Shown here one piece after another: positions 28,036 through 38,655 of a stretch of 64,000 nucleotides of DNA. This DNA is from Candidatus Pantoea bituminis. GTDB taxonomy: Bacteria > Pseudomonadota > Gammaproteobacteria > Enterobacterales > Enterobacteriaceae. The stretch spans positions 124,001 to 188,000 of the forward strand of contig NZ_JAGTWO010000005.1 in assembly GCF_018842675.1 (NCBI RefSeq). The letters are read 5' to 3'. The position numbers and the translations under genes are program-made. The notes below the pieces were generated by a model, which worked only from the letters and a program-made list of their open reading frames with translations, was not told the origin of the DNA and did no database searches. Numbering within the stretch: position 1 is the first letter of the stretch; each line of letters begins with the position of its first letter.

Positions 28036-29223
28036 TCAGGTGGATGGCATGTTTTCACTGCTTTGTTTACGTTGGGTAAACCAGATAAATGCGCATGAAA
28101 GCCCGGCTAGCAACGCAGCGCCAGAGAATATCCATGAAATATTGCCGGGAATGAACACCATGAATGAAGACAAAAACTGCCCAGAAAATATCGCCATGGC
28201 AAGATAAGCCAGGTTTCGTCCGCGCACCGCTTCTTCGCTGTGATCCACCGTCATATGGTTTACCAAGGGAATTGACAGGCCGAATCCGCATCCGAGCAAA
28301 ACACCCCCAAGCATGAAAATAGGCAACGCCGCAGCGAATGAAAACATCAAATGTGCGGCAAGGTAACAAACAAAAGCGATGATCAGCGTACGATGGCCAC
28401 CAAGTTGTTTCATAACTTCAGGCATGACCGCAGCGGCAATCACCGCAATCAGTGAAATGAAAGAGAGGAAATAGCCCGTTTCAGCTGCGCCAATACCCTG
28501 TTGATGGAAATATTCTGGAATCAAAATGATCGCAGTGAAAAAACTCACCATGGATAACAGCGCAGCCATATAAACCGGTTTAAGTACCCCTGAAACGGGG
28601 GTTTTGGCGACCTCACTTTTCTGAGGCGCAACAGGATGCGGCACGAAACGCAGCTGCATCAGCAGCAATACCCAGCCCATCAAATAGAGCAAAAAGGGCC
28701 AACGCCAGCTCAGTGTTGCAAGAATGCCGCCGATAAACAGAAAGATGACTCCGCCGAGTTCAATCGACATGCCCTGACGGGCAATCATTTTCAAGCGAGC
28801 ATCGTCTTGATAGAAGCTGGAAATTAAGCCCGTACCTGCCGACATGACAATGGCAGTCGCGCCGCCAAGCAGCAAGCGATCAAGCATAATGGCATAAAAA
28901 CCATGAAGGAAAACGCCACCTGCGCCCAGTACACCATACAAAAATAGGCCCCACGCTAAACTGTGCCAGGCGCCGAAGCGATCGATCAGGCGGCCAGCCA
29001 AGGGGCCAAATACCACAACACCAAGAGAAGGTACCGTAACTAACCAACTGGCGGCATGACTTACGCCTAATGCGGGCGCGATTTCACTTAATCCAGGGAC
29101 AATGACGCAACCCACCATAATAGTAAGGCATGCCACGCCGAGTAACGTAAACGCGCCTGCATTTCGAAGTTCAGCCACAGAATCACCCTTGCTACTTATC
29201 CGCATATTGGTTTGTGTATCCAT
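28036..29223 (-). CDS. MFS transporter (DHA1-like)
   Basis: 395 aa from the ATG at 29223 (codon 17 of a longer frame with no ribosome site). Twelve predicted TM helices; the family motif between helices 2 and 3 appears as GPLAGRLIDRFGAWH. An efflux pump is likely but substrate unknown. It is divergent from the IclR regulator, about 97 bp apart, which probably controls it. Confidence 0.85.
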   Translation of the reverse strand: MDTQTNMRISSKGDSVAELRNAGAFTLLGVACLTIMVGCVIVPGLSEIAPALGVSHAASWLVTVPSLGVVVFGPLAGRLIDRFGAWHSLAWGLFLYGVLGAGGVFLHGFYAIMLDRLLLGGATAIVMSAGTGLISSFYQDDARLKMIARQGMSIELGGVIFLFIGGILATLSWRWPFLLYLMGWVLLLMQLRFVPHPVAPQKSEVAKTPVSGVLKPVYMAALLSMVSFFTAIILIPEYFHQQGIGAAETGYFLSFISLIAVIAAAVMPEVMKQLGGHRTLIIAFVCYLAAHLMFSFAAALPIFMLGGVLLGCGFGLSIPLVNHMTVDHSEEAVRGRNLAYLAMAIFSGQFLSSFMVFIPGNISWIFSGAALLAGLSCAFIWFTQRKQSSENMPST

Positions 29224-29320
29224 TATACGGATAGCGTGCACAATGACGAGTGTTGCCGCTGAATAAAACATTCATGTTATATTCCCCGCCTGCTGTAGGC
29301 GAAACGGTAAGGAGAGCGGA

Positions 29321-30076
29321 ATGCGTGAAGCAAACGAAAATCAGGGTTCACAGGTGATTATACGTGCGGCTCAGATTCTGCGTGCGCTTGAAAGCCAACC
29401 GCGTGGGTTATCGATAACTGCGTTAGCAAAAGAGACGGGATTGCCACGCACGACAGTGCATCGTTTGGTGATGTCGCTGGAATCTCAACAACTTCTGATC
29501 AACGGCGTTAACGGCGTGCAACTGGGCCCGGCTTTAGCTCGCCTCGCGGCTTCTGCCCATACCGATCTCGTGACCCTCTCTCGCCCAGCCATGGAAATGT
29601 TAAGCCGGCGTACCCATGAAACGGTTAATCTCAGTGTTTATCGCGGCATGCATGTCGTGCTGGTCAGCCAGTATGCTTCGGATCAAGAGCTACGGGTGAT
29701 CTCTCCATTGGGAACAGCGTTTCCTTGCCATTCCTCTGCCCATGGCAAGGCACTTTGGGCTTCTCAACCACCAGCCAATATCGATACATTCCTTAAATCA
29801 GGTCTGGACGCACGAACAAAAAGTACAATCACTCACAAACAGGCGTTACTCACGGAACTGGAAACAGTACGCAATTCAGGGTTTGCCATCGATCGCGAAG
29901 AACACGCACGCGGGGTATGCGCCATTGGCGTGGTATTGAATACGCATCTCAGCGAACAATATGCACTTTCTATTGCAGTCCCAGCCCTGCGCTTTGAAGA
30001 GAAATATGATTCTCTTTTATCGATGTTGATGCAGTGCAAAGCAGAGATTGAAACATTGCTTGATGCCGCAAATTGA
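29321..30076 (+). CDS. IclR-family transcriptional regulator
   Basis: 251 aa. N-terminal winged helix (about 10-75) with LSITALAKETGLPRTTVHRLVMSLE, then the IclR effector domain with CHSSAHGKALWA and HARGVCAIGVVL, both typical signature regions. AAGGAG precedes the ATG. Divergent from the MFS transporter, which is its likely target. Confidence 0.9.
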   Translation: MREANENQGSQVIIRAAQILRALESQPRGLSITALAKETGLPRTTVHRLVMSLESQQLLINGVNGVQLGPALARLAASAHTDLVTLSRPAMEMLSRRTHETVNLSVYRGMHVVLVSQYASDQELRVISPLGTAFPCHSSAHGKALWASQPPANIDTFLKSGLDARTKSTITHKQALLTELETVRNSGFAIDREEHARGVCAIGVVLNTHLSEQYALSIAVPALRFEEKYDSLLSMLMQCKAEIETLLDAAN

Positions 30077-30219
30077 GCCTGCAAGACGAAACAGTATGCC
30101 GAAATCAATGTTTTCACCTGTTACGAGAACGCGTAACAGGATGTTGTAACTATGAACTAAAAAGATTTGATGATGTCACTGTCTGGTAATGACCTGCCAT
30201 AACAGCAGGCCTTTAATTA

Positions 30220-31269
30220 TCACCAGCGGGTTTTTTGCATATCAATAACGAAGCGATATTTCACATCACTCTTTAACATGCGTGCAAACGCAGCTTCAGT
30301 TTCATCACCCTTAATCATTTCGACATCGGCGGTAATGTTGTGTTGCCCACAGAAATCCAACATTTCCTGCGTCTCACGAATGCTGCCGATCGAGGTGCCG
30401 GTAATGCTTAAGCGACGAAAGACCATCGGCGTCACGTTGGGTGATGGATGCGGCTGATCGGGAATTCCTACCAACACCAGATGACCATTGGTTTTTAGCG
30501 TGGCGAGATAAGGATCGAGGTCGTGAGGCGCTGCGACACAATCCAAAATGATATCCAGCGAAGTTTGGCACGCAGCCATTTGTTCAGCATCACGTGAAAC
30601 CACAACGCGTTTTGCGCCTAAGCGCAGAGCATCTTCACCTTTGTTCGGCGAAGTGGTGAACAAGGTAACTTCCGCGCCCAATGCGCTAGCCAGTTTAACC
30701 GCCATATGACCCAAGCCGCCTAAACCAATCACACCCACGCGATCACCGGCTTTTACATTGAAGTGGCGCAGCGGCGACCAAACGGTAACGCCCGCGCACA
30801 ACAGCGGCGCAACCGCGTTTAACGGCAAGTTATCTGGAATAGAAACGACGAAACGATGATCGGCCACCACATGCTGTGCATAACCGCCAAATGTCGTGCC
30901 GCCAGTATATTTATCGGTACCGTTATAGGTTGGTGTGAAGCCTTCAGCACAGTATTGCTCTTCCTGCTGCTGACAGAAATGGCAGTTGCCGCAAGAATCG
31001 ACCATGACGCCAACGCCGACAATGTCACCCGTGTTGAAGTTAGCGACGCTCTCACCCGTTTCCACGATGCGTCCCACGATTTCATGTCCCGGAACCAACG
31101 GATAGCGGCTTACGCCCCACTCGTTACGGGCCATATGCAAGTCAGAATGACACACGCCGCAATAGAGAATTTCAATCTTAACGTCATCAGCTTGCATGTC
31201 GCGCAGTTCAACTTGACCCGCTTTTAGTGGCTGTGATGCATCATCGGCAATCAGTGCATTAATTTTCAT
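30220..31269 (-). CDS. zinc-dependent NAD(P) alcohol dehydrogenase (YahK/cinnamyl-alcohol type)
   Basis: 349 aa. Catalytic zinc site CGVCHSDLH (Cys near 40) and GHEIVGRIV; structural zinc cysteines in CGNCHFC...YC (about 93-107); Rossmann motif GVIGLGGLGHMAVKLA. It is close to E. coli YahK, an aldehyde reductase using NADPH. It is divergent from an HxlR regulator with a redox-type cysteine, which suggests aldehyde stress response. Confidence 0.9.
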   Translation of the reverse strand: MKINALIADDASQPLKAGQVELRDMQADDVKIEILYCGVCHSDLHMARNEWGVSRYPLVPGHEIVGRIVETGESVANFNTGDIVGVGVMVDSCGNCHFCQQQEEQYCAEGFTPTYNGTDKYTGGTTFGGYAQHVVADHRFVVSIPDNLPLNAVAPLLCAGVTVWSPLRHFNVKAGDRVGVIGLGGLGHMAVKLASALGAEVTLFTTSPNKGEDALRLGAKRVVVSRDAEQMAACQTSLDIILDCVAAPHDLDPYLATLKTNGHLVLVGIPDQPHPSPNVTPMVFRRLSITGTSIGSIRETQEMLDFCGQHNITADVEMIKGDETEAAFARMLKSDVKYRFVIDMQKTRW

Positions 31270-31383
31270 TGTGGCCTCCTGAATCTCTGCCGTTCTGGCA
31301 GAAAAGAAAGCGACACACTATAGACACGTGGCCCCCAAGTTGATAGTAGTTACCTTTTAGTTACCGTCTATTAAGGAGAGGAT

Positions 31384-31767
31384 ATGCCTGCCTGGATCGA
31401 AGGGAAATTATGCTTTTTTGCCGATTCGCCACCGCGTAGATTGCTTGAACTGTTCGCAGTGAAATGGAGCACCATGGTGTTGCATGCGCTCTATCACTGG
31501 CCGAAAAATTGCGCGCGTACCGGCGAGCTTGAGCGAAGCCTGCAGGGCATTTCAAAAAAGATGTTGATTCAAACCTTACGTGAGCTTGAGCAGCGCGGAT
31601 TAGTTTCGCGTTATGTGTATGAAGTGGTTCCACCCAAAGTGGAATACAGTTTGACGCCGTTAGGAAAAACGTTCGCCGAGCCCATTGAGGTAATGTATCA
31701 ATGGGGGCTTGATAATCAGGCGGCGCTGGATGAAATGGAAGCGAATGCTCGCACCGCGAAGCATTAA
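31384..31767 (+). CDS. HxlR-family transcriptional regulator
   Basis: 127 aa winged-helix protein with the family block WSTMVLHALYHWPKN...ELERSLQGISKKMLIQTLRELE and YSLTPLG. A single Cys near residue 10 is in the position used by aldehyde- or quinone-sensing HxlR proteins such as YodB/HypR. AAGGAGAGGAT precedes the ATG. Divergent from the YahK-like dehydrogenase, its likely target. Its end overlaps the converging XRE regulator by four bases. Confidence 0.88.
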   Translation: MPAWIEGKLCFFADSPPRRLLELFAVKWSTMVLHALYHWPKNCARTGELERSLQGISKKMLIQTLRELEQRGLVSRYVYEVVPPKVEYSLTPLGKTFAEPIEVMYQWGLDNQAALDEMEANARTAKH

Positions 31768-32591
31768 GCTGATTTACGGGCCATCAGGCGCGCAAGCTTG
31801 TCACGATCGACGTCACTGGCAGGATTGAATACCACCAGACTCAAGCCAGGTTTACCCTCAACGGTAAAAGTACTGTATTCAAGATCAATCAAGCCCTCCT
31901 CAGCGATGAGTAGTTGTTTAAAGCCTTCGCCGTAATGACTGACATCTTGCGATTGCCACATTTCACAGAAGGTGGGGCTGAGCGATGAGAGTTCTTCGAT
32001 GAGCGCCTGAACATGCGAACTGGCACCGGTGCGAGTGATATCGGCACGAAAGTTTGCCACTAAACGACGGGCCGCCGCTTCCCAGTTAGGCAGTGCAAGA
32101 CGTTTCTTTGCCTCATCTTTAAACAACATTTTCATTACGTTGCGCTGTTCCGGTGGCAATGCGGCGTAATCGACAAAGAGTGTTGCAGCAGATCGGTTCC
32201 AGGCAACGACCTGCCATTCGGCGGTTTTAACCAATGCCGGCGTCATCGTCATGCTGTCCAAAACGCGTTGAAGTTGTGGGGAAACGCAGATACCACTCTG
32301 ATATTCGACGCCAGGCAATCTATTTTGCGCCAGCAAAAACAGATGTTCGCGTTCGGCGGCTGACAGATCCAGCGCCTGAGCCAGACGCTCTAAAACCTCT
32401 GTTGAGGGTGCGCCACCACGGCCTTGCTCCAGCCAGGTATACCAGGTTGCGCTTACGCAGGCCCGCATCGCAACTTCTTCTCGCCGCAAGCCTGGCGTGC
32501 GGCGACGTTGCATTGAATAACCCAGTTGTGCGGCATCCAGACGAGTTCGTCGGTCACGTAGGAAATTCCCAAATCGGTTATCTTCGCTCAT
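31764..32591 (-). CDS. XRE-type regulator with MmyB-like ligand domain
   Basis: 275 aa from the ATG at 32591. The N-terminal helix-turn-helix carries RRRTPGLRREEVA and SATWYTWLEQGRG, the usual opening of this family; the C-terminal PAS-like MmyB domain follows (NRLPGVEYQS..., WNRSAATLF). Such proteins often control an adjacent oxidoreductase, here the divergent SDR gene at 32692. Confidence 0.88.
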   Translation of the reverse strand: MSEDNRFGNFLRDRRTRLDAAQLGYSMQRRRTPGLRREEVAMRACVSATWYTWLEQGRGGAPSTEVLERLAQALDLSAAEREHLFLLAQNRLPGVEYQSGICVSPQLQRVLDSMTMTPALVKTAEWQVVAWNRSAATLFVDYAALPPEQRNVMKMLFKDEAKKRLALPNWEAAARRLVANFRADITRTGASSHVQALIEELSSLSPTFCEMWQSQDVSHYGEGFKQLLIAEEGLIDLEYSTFTVEGKPGLSLVVFNPASDVDRDKLARLMARKSA

Positions 32592-32691
32592 CACGCATCC
32601 TGTTAGTTTCAATACCGGTATAACGTCACGACTTTTCGCATTTTATTGACGCTCTATCATAGGTTAACACCAAACCCTGAGGAGCAGGATT

Positions 32692-33576
32692 ATGCGAATT
32701 TTTGTGACGGGCGCGAGCGGTTTTATCGGTTCAGCCGTAGTCGACACGTTATTAAAACGGGGCCATCACGTCGTGGGTTTAGCCCGCAGTGATGCGGCCG
32801 CTGAGCAACTCAACGCGCTGGGTGCCGAAGTGACGCGTGGCTCGCTAGAAGATATCGCGAGTTTGCAGTCAGCCGCTGAACAGGCTGATGGCGTTATCCA
32901 TACAGCATTCATACATGATTTCAGCCGCTTTCAGCATTCTGTTGAGGTCGATCAACGGGCGATCAATGGATTAGGCGATGCGCTGGCAGGCAGCAACAAA
33001 CCCTTGATTGTGACATCCGGCACCATGTTATTGCCGCTTAACCATCTGGCGACTGAACAGAGCCCTACTGAAATGGGACGCAACCCGCGCGCGATGTCCG
33101 ATATGGCCGCGCTGGCGTTGGTCGAACGCGGGATCCGCAGCGCATTGGTGCGGCTACCGCCAACCGTTCATGGCGCGGGCGATCATGGTTTCATCCCGAT
33201 GCTAATTGCGCTGGCGAAGCAAAACGGTGTTGTTGTCTATATCGACGAGGGCGAGAACCTTTGGCCGGCGGTTCACCGCTACGATGCGGCAAAACTGTTT
33301 TGTTTGGCGGTGGAGCACGCGGCGGCGGGCACATCACTGCATGCTGTTCAGGAACAGGGCGTTTCTTTCAAACAGATAGCAGAAGTGATTGGAACCGGAC
33401 TTAACCTGCCCGTAAAGTCAGTGACGCTGGAGGAAGCACCGCATTATCTTAGTTGGATGACACACTTTGTGGCTGCCAATAACCCCACCTCAAGTCGCTG
33501 GACGCAAGAAACGTTGGGTTGGCTACCTTCAGGGCCGGATCTGCTCAGCGACTTACGCAACACAGATTATTTTTGA
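32692..33576 (+). CDS. NAD-dependent epimerase/dehydratase-family SDR protein
   Basis: 294 aa. The Rossmann motif GASGFIGSAVVDTLL is at the N-terminus. The extended-SDR Tyr-x3-Lys is not clearly present, so it is an atypical member; these are often annotated as 3-beta-hydroxysteroid-dehydrogenase-like oxidoreductases. GAGGAGCAGGATT precedes the ATG. Divergent from the MmyB-type regulator. Substrate unknown. Confidence 0.85.
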   Translation: MRIFVTGASGFIGSAVVDTLLKRGHHVVGLARSDAAAEQLNALGAEVTRGSLEDIASLQSAAEQADGVIHTAFIHDFSRFQHSVEVDQRAINGLGDALAGSNKPLIVTSGTMLLPLNHLATEQSPTEMGRNPRAMSDMAALALVERGIRSALVRLPPTVHGAGDHGFIPMLIALAKQNGVVVYIDEGENLWPAVHRYDAAKLFCLAVEHAAAGTSLHAVQEQGVSFKQIAEVIGTGLNLPVKSVTLEEAPHYLSWMTHFVAANNPTSSRWTQETLGWLPSGPDLLSDLRNTDYF

Positions 33577-33610
33577 TTGTTATAGAGGCATGTATTGTCG
33601 GTGTTAAACA

Positions 33611-33640
33611 GCAAAAGGGCCGCATCTGCGGCCTTTTTGC
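33611..33640. terminator. bidirectional terminator
   Basis: GCAAAAGGGCCGC pairs with GCGGCCTTTTTGC around ATCT, with the A/T arms serving either strand between the SDR and sugar phosphatase genes. Confidence 0.88.
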
Positions 33641-33656
33641 TGTGTGGTTAACGCCA

Positions 33657-34478
33657 TTAATCAAATGGGAATTCACGCGCCAAAACGCGAGAAATAACGT
33701 TCAATGCACCTTCATCATTATTGTTTTCCGTTTTGTAACGGGCTACAGCGCTGACCGAGTCCACCGCATTTGCCATCGCAAAGCTAAAATAAGCCTGACG
33801 CAACATCTCGATGTCATTCGCGCTATCGCCAATAGCCAGCACTTCGCAATCGCTGATGCCCCATTTTTCTTGCAGCAAGGCGATACCGTGCGCTTTATGG
33901 CAACCCGGAATAATTAAATCGATAAAACCAAAGCCGCTGGAAACGGGATGCATGATGTTTTCAACTTCGCCGAGTTGCGTATGCAAGCGTTCCAGCAGTG
34001 CATCAACGCCTTCGTGGGCAAGATTGAGCGAGAATTTAAAAATGGTGTCATCAATGTCGTAAAGATCGTCGCGCTTTTCCAGTCGATAGTAGTGATTCGT
34101 CAACATGGCAACGACGTCATCCGATATCGATGAATGCACATAGGCTCCTTTTTTACCGCATACGACGGTGCTGATTTCAGGCTCTTTCGCCAAAATATCT
34201 AACACCTGATGCACTTTTTCTTTGGCTAACTCACCGCAAAAGATCTCTTCATTGCTGTCAGAAACCCACGCGCCATTTTCAGCAACAAAGGCGATTTCAT
34301 CTTTGAGTTCGGGAAAATAACGCTGCAATTGATAATATTGATTACCACTGGCTACAACAAAACGGATGCCCTTCTCTTTCAATAACGCATATTGGCGCGA
34401 AAACCGTTGGACGTTGTACTGCTTGTTTTCATCCAAAAACGTACCATCCATATCAACTGCAATCATTTTTACTGCCAT
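33657..34478 (-). CDS. Cof-type HAD-IIB sugar phosphatase (YbiV/SupH-like)
   Basis: 273 aa from the ATG at 34478. HAD motif I is DMDGTFLDENK, motif II ASGNQYYQL, and motif IV AIGDSANDIEMLR with the later NNNDEGALNVI. The run PVSSGFGFIDLIIPG is closer to YbiV/SupH than to YbjI. Such enzymes dephosphorylate sugar phosphates in the cytoplasm. Confidence 0.88.
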   Translation of the reverse strand: MAVKMIAVDMDGTFLDENKQYNVQRFSRQYALLKEKGIRFVVASGNQYYQLQRYFPELKDEIAFVAENGAWVSDSNEEIFCGELAKEKVHQVLDILAKEPEISTVVCGKKGAYVHSSISDDVVAMLTNHYYRLEKRDDLYDIDDTIFKFSLNLAHEGVDALLERLHTQLGEVENIMHPVSSGFGFIDLIIPGCHKAHGIALLQEKWGISDCEVLAIGDSANDIEMLRQAYFSFAMANAVDSVSAVARYKTENNNDEGALNVISRVLAREFPFD

Positions 34479-34733
34479 TTCGCCCACCCCTTTGCTGACG
34501 CCGTGTTGTCCTTTCGGCTTGTTAACGTGATGCCTAAAGCTTAATCGCTGTGTGGATTAATGAGAATTCAAATAATGAGTTTGTGAAGCGGTTTAGGAGC
34601 GTTCCTTAATGAATCCTGTGTTATCGCTCACGCTTTTTGTCGTTGCATTAATGTTAATCTCGCCCCTATCATTACGAACGAAGACTATAAAACTTACGTT
34701 CGAAACTCAACCCTGTATCTGGCGGAGCGATAT

Positions 34734-35996
34734 ATGACAGTGAAATCACAGGCAACACCTTTACCTCAAGATATCAAAATGGCCATTCGACAACTGAAGC
34801 AGCAGCTCCGCCAGCAAATTGGCGATGTTGATGCGCTGTTTGCCAAGATTTGCAGCCGTATTGAAAAGTCGATTGAAGACGCAAAAGCGGAGGAATTAAA
34901 AACCGGTAGTGCCTGGCCGAGCATCACGTTGCAGCAAATCGCAAACAATGAGGTTTCGAATGAAATCCGCGATCATATCAAACAGCGCGGCTGTTTGGTG
35001 GTGAAACAGCAGTTTTCTCGTGAGCAGGCACTCGCCTGGGACAAGTCGATGCTCGACTATCTGGACGCCAATGATTTCGACAAACAGTATCGTGGCCCCG
35101 GCGATAACTTTTTCGGGAGCCTTGATGCTTCACGTCCAGAAATCTACCCGATTTACTGGTCTCAGGCGCAGATGCAGGCGCGACAAAGCGATGCGATGAA
35201 TCAGGTTCAGTCGTTTCTTAATCGCTTATGGAGATTCGAATCCGAGGGCAAACAATGGTTTGATCCCGATGTGAGCGTTATTTATCCCGATCGCATTCGC
35301 CGACGTTTGCCTGGCACCACCTCCAAAGGATTAGGTGCGCACACCGATTCCGGTGCGCTGGAACGCTGGTTGCTTCCCGCCTATCAAAAAGTTTTTGCCT
35401 CTGTTTTCAGTGGCGATATTGATGCTTACGATCCCTGGAATGCGGCTTATCGTACCGAAGTGAACGAGTACGATGTGCCGGATACCACGAAATGCTCGGT
35501 GTTCCGTACTTTCCAGGGGTGGACAGCGTTATCCGATATGATTCCAGGTCAAGGCTTGCTGCATGTGGTTCCCGTGCCAGAAGCTATGGCATACGTGCTG
35601 CTGCGGCCACTTCTGTCTGATGTTCCTGATGATGAACTGTGCGGCGTTGCGCCGGGCAAAGTCCTGCCCATCAGTGAGAAATGGCATCCACATCTGATAA
35701 AAGGATTGAGTTCCATTCCAGCGCTTGAAGCGGGTGATTCCGTATGGTGGCATTGCGATGTCATTCACTCAGTGGCACCGGTGGAAAATCAGCAAGGTTG
35801 GGGCAATGTGATGTATATACCCGCCGCGCCGCTGTGTGAAAAGAATCTGGCTTATGCACATTTGGTGGCGAAAGCGCTGGAGCAAGGCCGCTCACCGGGA
35901 GACTTCCCGCCAGAGAATTATGAAGCTGAATGGAAAGATCGTTTCACGCTGGCAGATTTAAACCTCAACGGCAAACGTGCGCTGGGCTTAGCCTGA
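34734..35996 (+). CDS. ybiU: DUF1479 protein (YbiU-like), predicted Fe(II)/2-oxoglutarate-type enzyme
   Basis: 420 aa, the size of E. coli YbiU. A helical N-terminal part (about 1-85) precedes a jelly-roll core with a possible metal facial triad: His and Asp in LGAHTDSGALE and a distal His in CDVIHSVAPV. The reaction is not established. It stands alone, 73 bp before yciT, so the two may or may not be cotranscribed. Confidence 0.85.
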   Translation: MTVKSQATPLPQDIKMAIRQLKQQLRQQIGDVDALFAKICSRIEKSIEDAKAEELKTGSAWPSITLQQIANNEVSNEIRDHIKQRGCLVVKQQFSREQALAWDKSMLDYLDANDFDKQYRGPGDNFFGSLDASRPEIYPIYWSQAQMQARQSDAMNQVQSFLNRLWRFESEGKQWFDPDVSVIYPDRIRRRLPGTTSKGLGAHTDSGALERWLLPAYQKVFASVFSGDIDAYDPWNAAYRTEVNEYDVPDTTKCSVFRTFQGWTALSDMIPGQGLLHVVPVPEAMAYVLLRPLLSDVPDDELCGVAPGKVLPISEKWHPHLIKGLSSIPALEAGDSVWWHCDVIHSVAPVENQQGWGNVMYIPAAPLCEKNLAYAHLVAKALEQGRSPGDFPPENYEAEWKDRFTLADLNLNGKRALGLA

Positions 35997-36069
35997 TGAC
36001 GATCCGCGTCGCCAGGCGGCGCGGATTCTCTGTTAAACTGTGCCCCTTATTTTCTAGCGAATAGCCGAC

Positions 36070-36825
36070 ATGAACGCACGTCATCAACAGATTATTCAAT
36101 TGGTTAACACGCGAGGCAGCATCGCCGTCAGTGAACTGGCGCAGATCACCGGTGTTTCTGAAGTCACGGTACGTCAGGATCTCAACATGCTGGAGCGCGA
36201 CCAGTTTCTTCGTCGCGTTCACGGGTCGGCCCTTGCGCTGGACAGCGATGACGTAGGCATGCGCATGAATACGCGTTACGGCATCAAGCAGGCGATTGCC
36301 AGCCACGCCGCCAGCCTGATCAACGAAGGTGAATCGGTTTTTATCGAAGGTGGCAGCACCAATGCTTTGCTGGCACGCACATTATCCGATCGTCGCGATG
36401 TTACCGTTATTACTGTCAGCCACTACATTGCTCACTTACTCAAAGAGGCGGCTTGTGAAGTGATTGTATTGGGTGGCATGTTGCAGAAAAGCAGTGAATC
36501 GATGGTCGGCCCGCTGACGCGTTACTGCGTACAGCAGGTTCATTTCCATAAAGCCTTTGTCGGTGTTGATGGCTGGCAGGCTGAAACCGGCTTCACAGGC
36601 CGTAATATGCTGCGCTGCGACGTCGTTGATGCCGTGCTGGCGAAGGGTGTTGAAACGTTCGTTCTGACCGACTCTTCCAAGTTTGGGCAAATCCATCCTT
36701 ACCCACTGTCGCCGGGTTTTCAGGTTCGTCGGGTGATAACCGACAGCGCCCTTCATCCCACCCTCCTGACACAACTTCAGGAACAGAACGTGGCGGTTAT
36801 TCAGGTTAATGAGAAGGTCGTCTGA
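36070..36825 (+). CDS. yciT: DeoR-family regulator YciT
   Basis: 251 aa. N-terminal DeoR helix-turn-helix (VSELAQITGVSEVTVRQDLNMLE), then a sugar-phosphate-isomerase-like effector domain with GGSTNALLARTL and VLGGMLQKSSESMVGPLTR. It is close to E. coli YciT along its length, including AFVGVDGWQAETGFTGR. YciT has been linked to osmolarity responses in E. coli. No target gene is evident next to it. Confidence 0.92.
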   Translation: MNARHQQIIQLVNTRGSIAVSELAQITGVSEVTVRQDLNMLERDQFLRRVHGSALALDSDDVGMRMNTRYGIKQAIASHAASLINEGESVFIEGGSTNALLARTLSDRRDVTVITVSHYIAHLLKEAACEVIVLGGMLQKSSESMVGPLTRYCVQQVHFHKAFVGVDGWQAETGFTGRNMLRCDVVDAVLAKGVETFVLTDSSKFGQIHPYPLSPGFQVRRVITDSALHPTLLTQLQEQNVAVIQVNEKVV

Positions 36826-37161
36826 AATGTGGGTGCTTTAACCTTGTCCCTGTTTTAGGTGTAATGTATGGGTGAACAGAGAGAAGATTCCGTTCGCCCT
36901 CATCAACACGTTTTTTAATACTAAACCCTGCGTGCTAAAAACAAGGCCGCCCCTTGCCATTCTGGGACAGATTAAATTGTCTATTTAGTCAATAATAACA
37001 GCGCTAAAAGGGATTTAATTTGGGAATTAAACGCGTAAAGCAGGAAAGTTTTATAACTAATAAAAGCTAAAAAGTAACTAACGTATATTACAGGGCGCGA
37101 AGATTATTTTAATTAAATAAGCCGGTATTCTTTGCAGAATTACCGGCTCTCTTCAACACGA
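36826..37161. other. gene-free stretch, AT-rich
   Basis: About 335 bp between yciT and the converging sotB. The only recognisable element is the sotB terminator at 37117-37147. Confidence 0.5.
37117..37147 (-). terminator. terminator of sotB
   Basis: GCCGGTA pairs with TACCGGC around a 13-base loop and continues on the minus strand into TTATTTAATT, just after the sotB stop. Confidence 0.75.
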
Positions 37162-38367
37162 TTACGCGACCAAATCTTGTTCTTGCTGACGCGCCCTGCC
37201 AGGCCATTTTTTGAATGCGACTATTGCAATCAACATCGCTGACAAGCCAAACAGCGCCCCAACATAACCCACTGAGGAGAGTGAAAGATCAATGCTGACG
37301 GTTTGACCAACCAGCGCGCCTAAACCAATACCAATGTTGAAAATACCTGAGAACATTGCCATACCGATGTCGGTGGCTTCTGGGGCCAGCGTCAATACTT
37401 TCATCTGCATTCCCATACCGATGATCATGAATGCGATGCCCCAAAGCGCACAGATAGCGATCAAACCGCTCATGCTGTGGGCAACGCTTACCATTGTCAT
37501 CAAACACAGGGTGAGTAGAGCTATCGCGCCAATCAGCAGGTTCGACAGATGTTTTTCACCATATTTGCTGAAAATAATGCTGCCACTGATCCCAGCCACA
37601 CCGAAGATAAGCAGCAGCAGAGTGGCGAAGTTATGGCTCATTCCTGCCACTTGTTGCACAAACGGCTCGATATAGGTAAACGCGCTGAAATGCGCCGTCA
37701 CAACGATGACCGCCAACGCATACAGGCTTAACAGCGCTGGATTCGTCAGTAATCCCGGCAGGCTTTTCAGTGATCCACTCTGTTCAGAGGTGACACGCGG
37801 CATAATTTTGATAATCATCGCCAACAGAATCATGGCGGCAACACCAATAACTAAAAAGGTGACGCGCCAGCCAAAACTTTGCCCAATGATACGGCCAAGT
37901 GGCAAGCCCAGCACGGATGCCAACGCCGTTGCCGTTGCCAATAAACCCAACGCCTGAGCGCGCTTCCCTGCAGGAGCAAGGCGAATAGCCAGCGAAGCTG
38001 TAATGGACCAGAACAGCGCATGTGCAAGCGCCACGCCAGCGCGGCTCACCAGCAAAACGTCAAAATTCCAGGCGAAAAATGAGAGCAGATGGCTGCCCGC
38101 AAACAAACTGAACAGGCTCAGCAGCAGCACGCGCCGATCAATTTTGCTGGTCATCAACATGAGTGGCAGCGACATAAGCGCCACGATCCAGGCATAAATT
38201 GTCAGCATGACGCCTGCCTGCGCACTCTCCATGCCAAAGCTCAATCCAATATCGGATAAAAGCCCAACAGGAATATATTCTGTGGTGTTAAAAATGAATG
38301 CTGCAACGGCAAGTGTTAAAACACGCAGCCATGCAACTTTACGGGACACCGTTTGCAAGTCAGACAT
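37162..38367 (-). CDS. sotB: sugar efflux MFS transporter SotB
   Basis: 401 aa, 12 TM helices. Nearly the whole length parallels E. coli SotB (YdeA): [47 protein letters not shown] and [16 protein letters not shown] segments. In E. coli it exports arabinose and IPTG-like sugars from the cytoplasm. Stands alone with its own terminator. Confidence 0.92.
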   Translation of the reverse strand: MSDLQTVSRKVAWLRVLTLAVAAFIFNTTEYIPVGLLSDIGLSFGMESAQAGVMLTIYAWIVALMSLPLMLMTSKIDRRVLLLSLFSLFAGSHLLSFFAWNFDVLLVSRAGVALAHALFWSITASLAIRLAPAGKRAQALGLLATATALASVLGLPLGRIIGQSFGWRVTFLVIGVAAMILLAMIIKIMPRVTSEQSGSLKSLPGLLTNPALLSLYALAVIVVTAHFSAFTYIEPFVQQVAGMSHNFATLLLLIFGVAGISGSIIFSKYGEKHLSNLLIGAIALLTLCLMTMVSVAHSMSGLIAICALWGIAFMIIGMGMQMKVLTLAPEATDIGMAMFSGIFNIGIGLGALVGQTVSIDLSLSSVGYVGALFGLSAMLIAIVAFKKWPGRARQQEQDLVA

Positions 38368-38655
38368 AATTAATCAACCCTGGAACCTGAAATAAGAAAG
38401 CGCGCAATGGTAATGGCGCGAGCTTCCTTCATTCAAGCTTAATGTGATCAATGTCGCATTTTTCGCAAATCTGGCGCGTTGGGATTAGATATATTCAGCC
38501 ATATGATTAGTATTCTCTATCCGAATCAAAATAAGTCTTATCATAAAAAATAAATGAACCGTTTTTTATTCTTGATATCGATATAATTTTTAATTGGGAT
38601 TATTAAATAATATAAGCTTCCTTTAATCTCATTTCACATCGCATTAACAGAACCA

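Noticed and set aside
27905..28207. 100-aa plus-strand frame
   Set aside because: Runs through the terminator at 27961 and is mostly antisense to the MFS gene.
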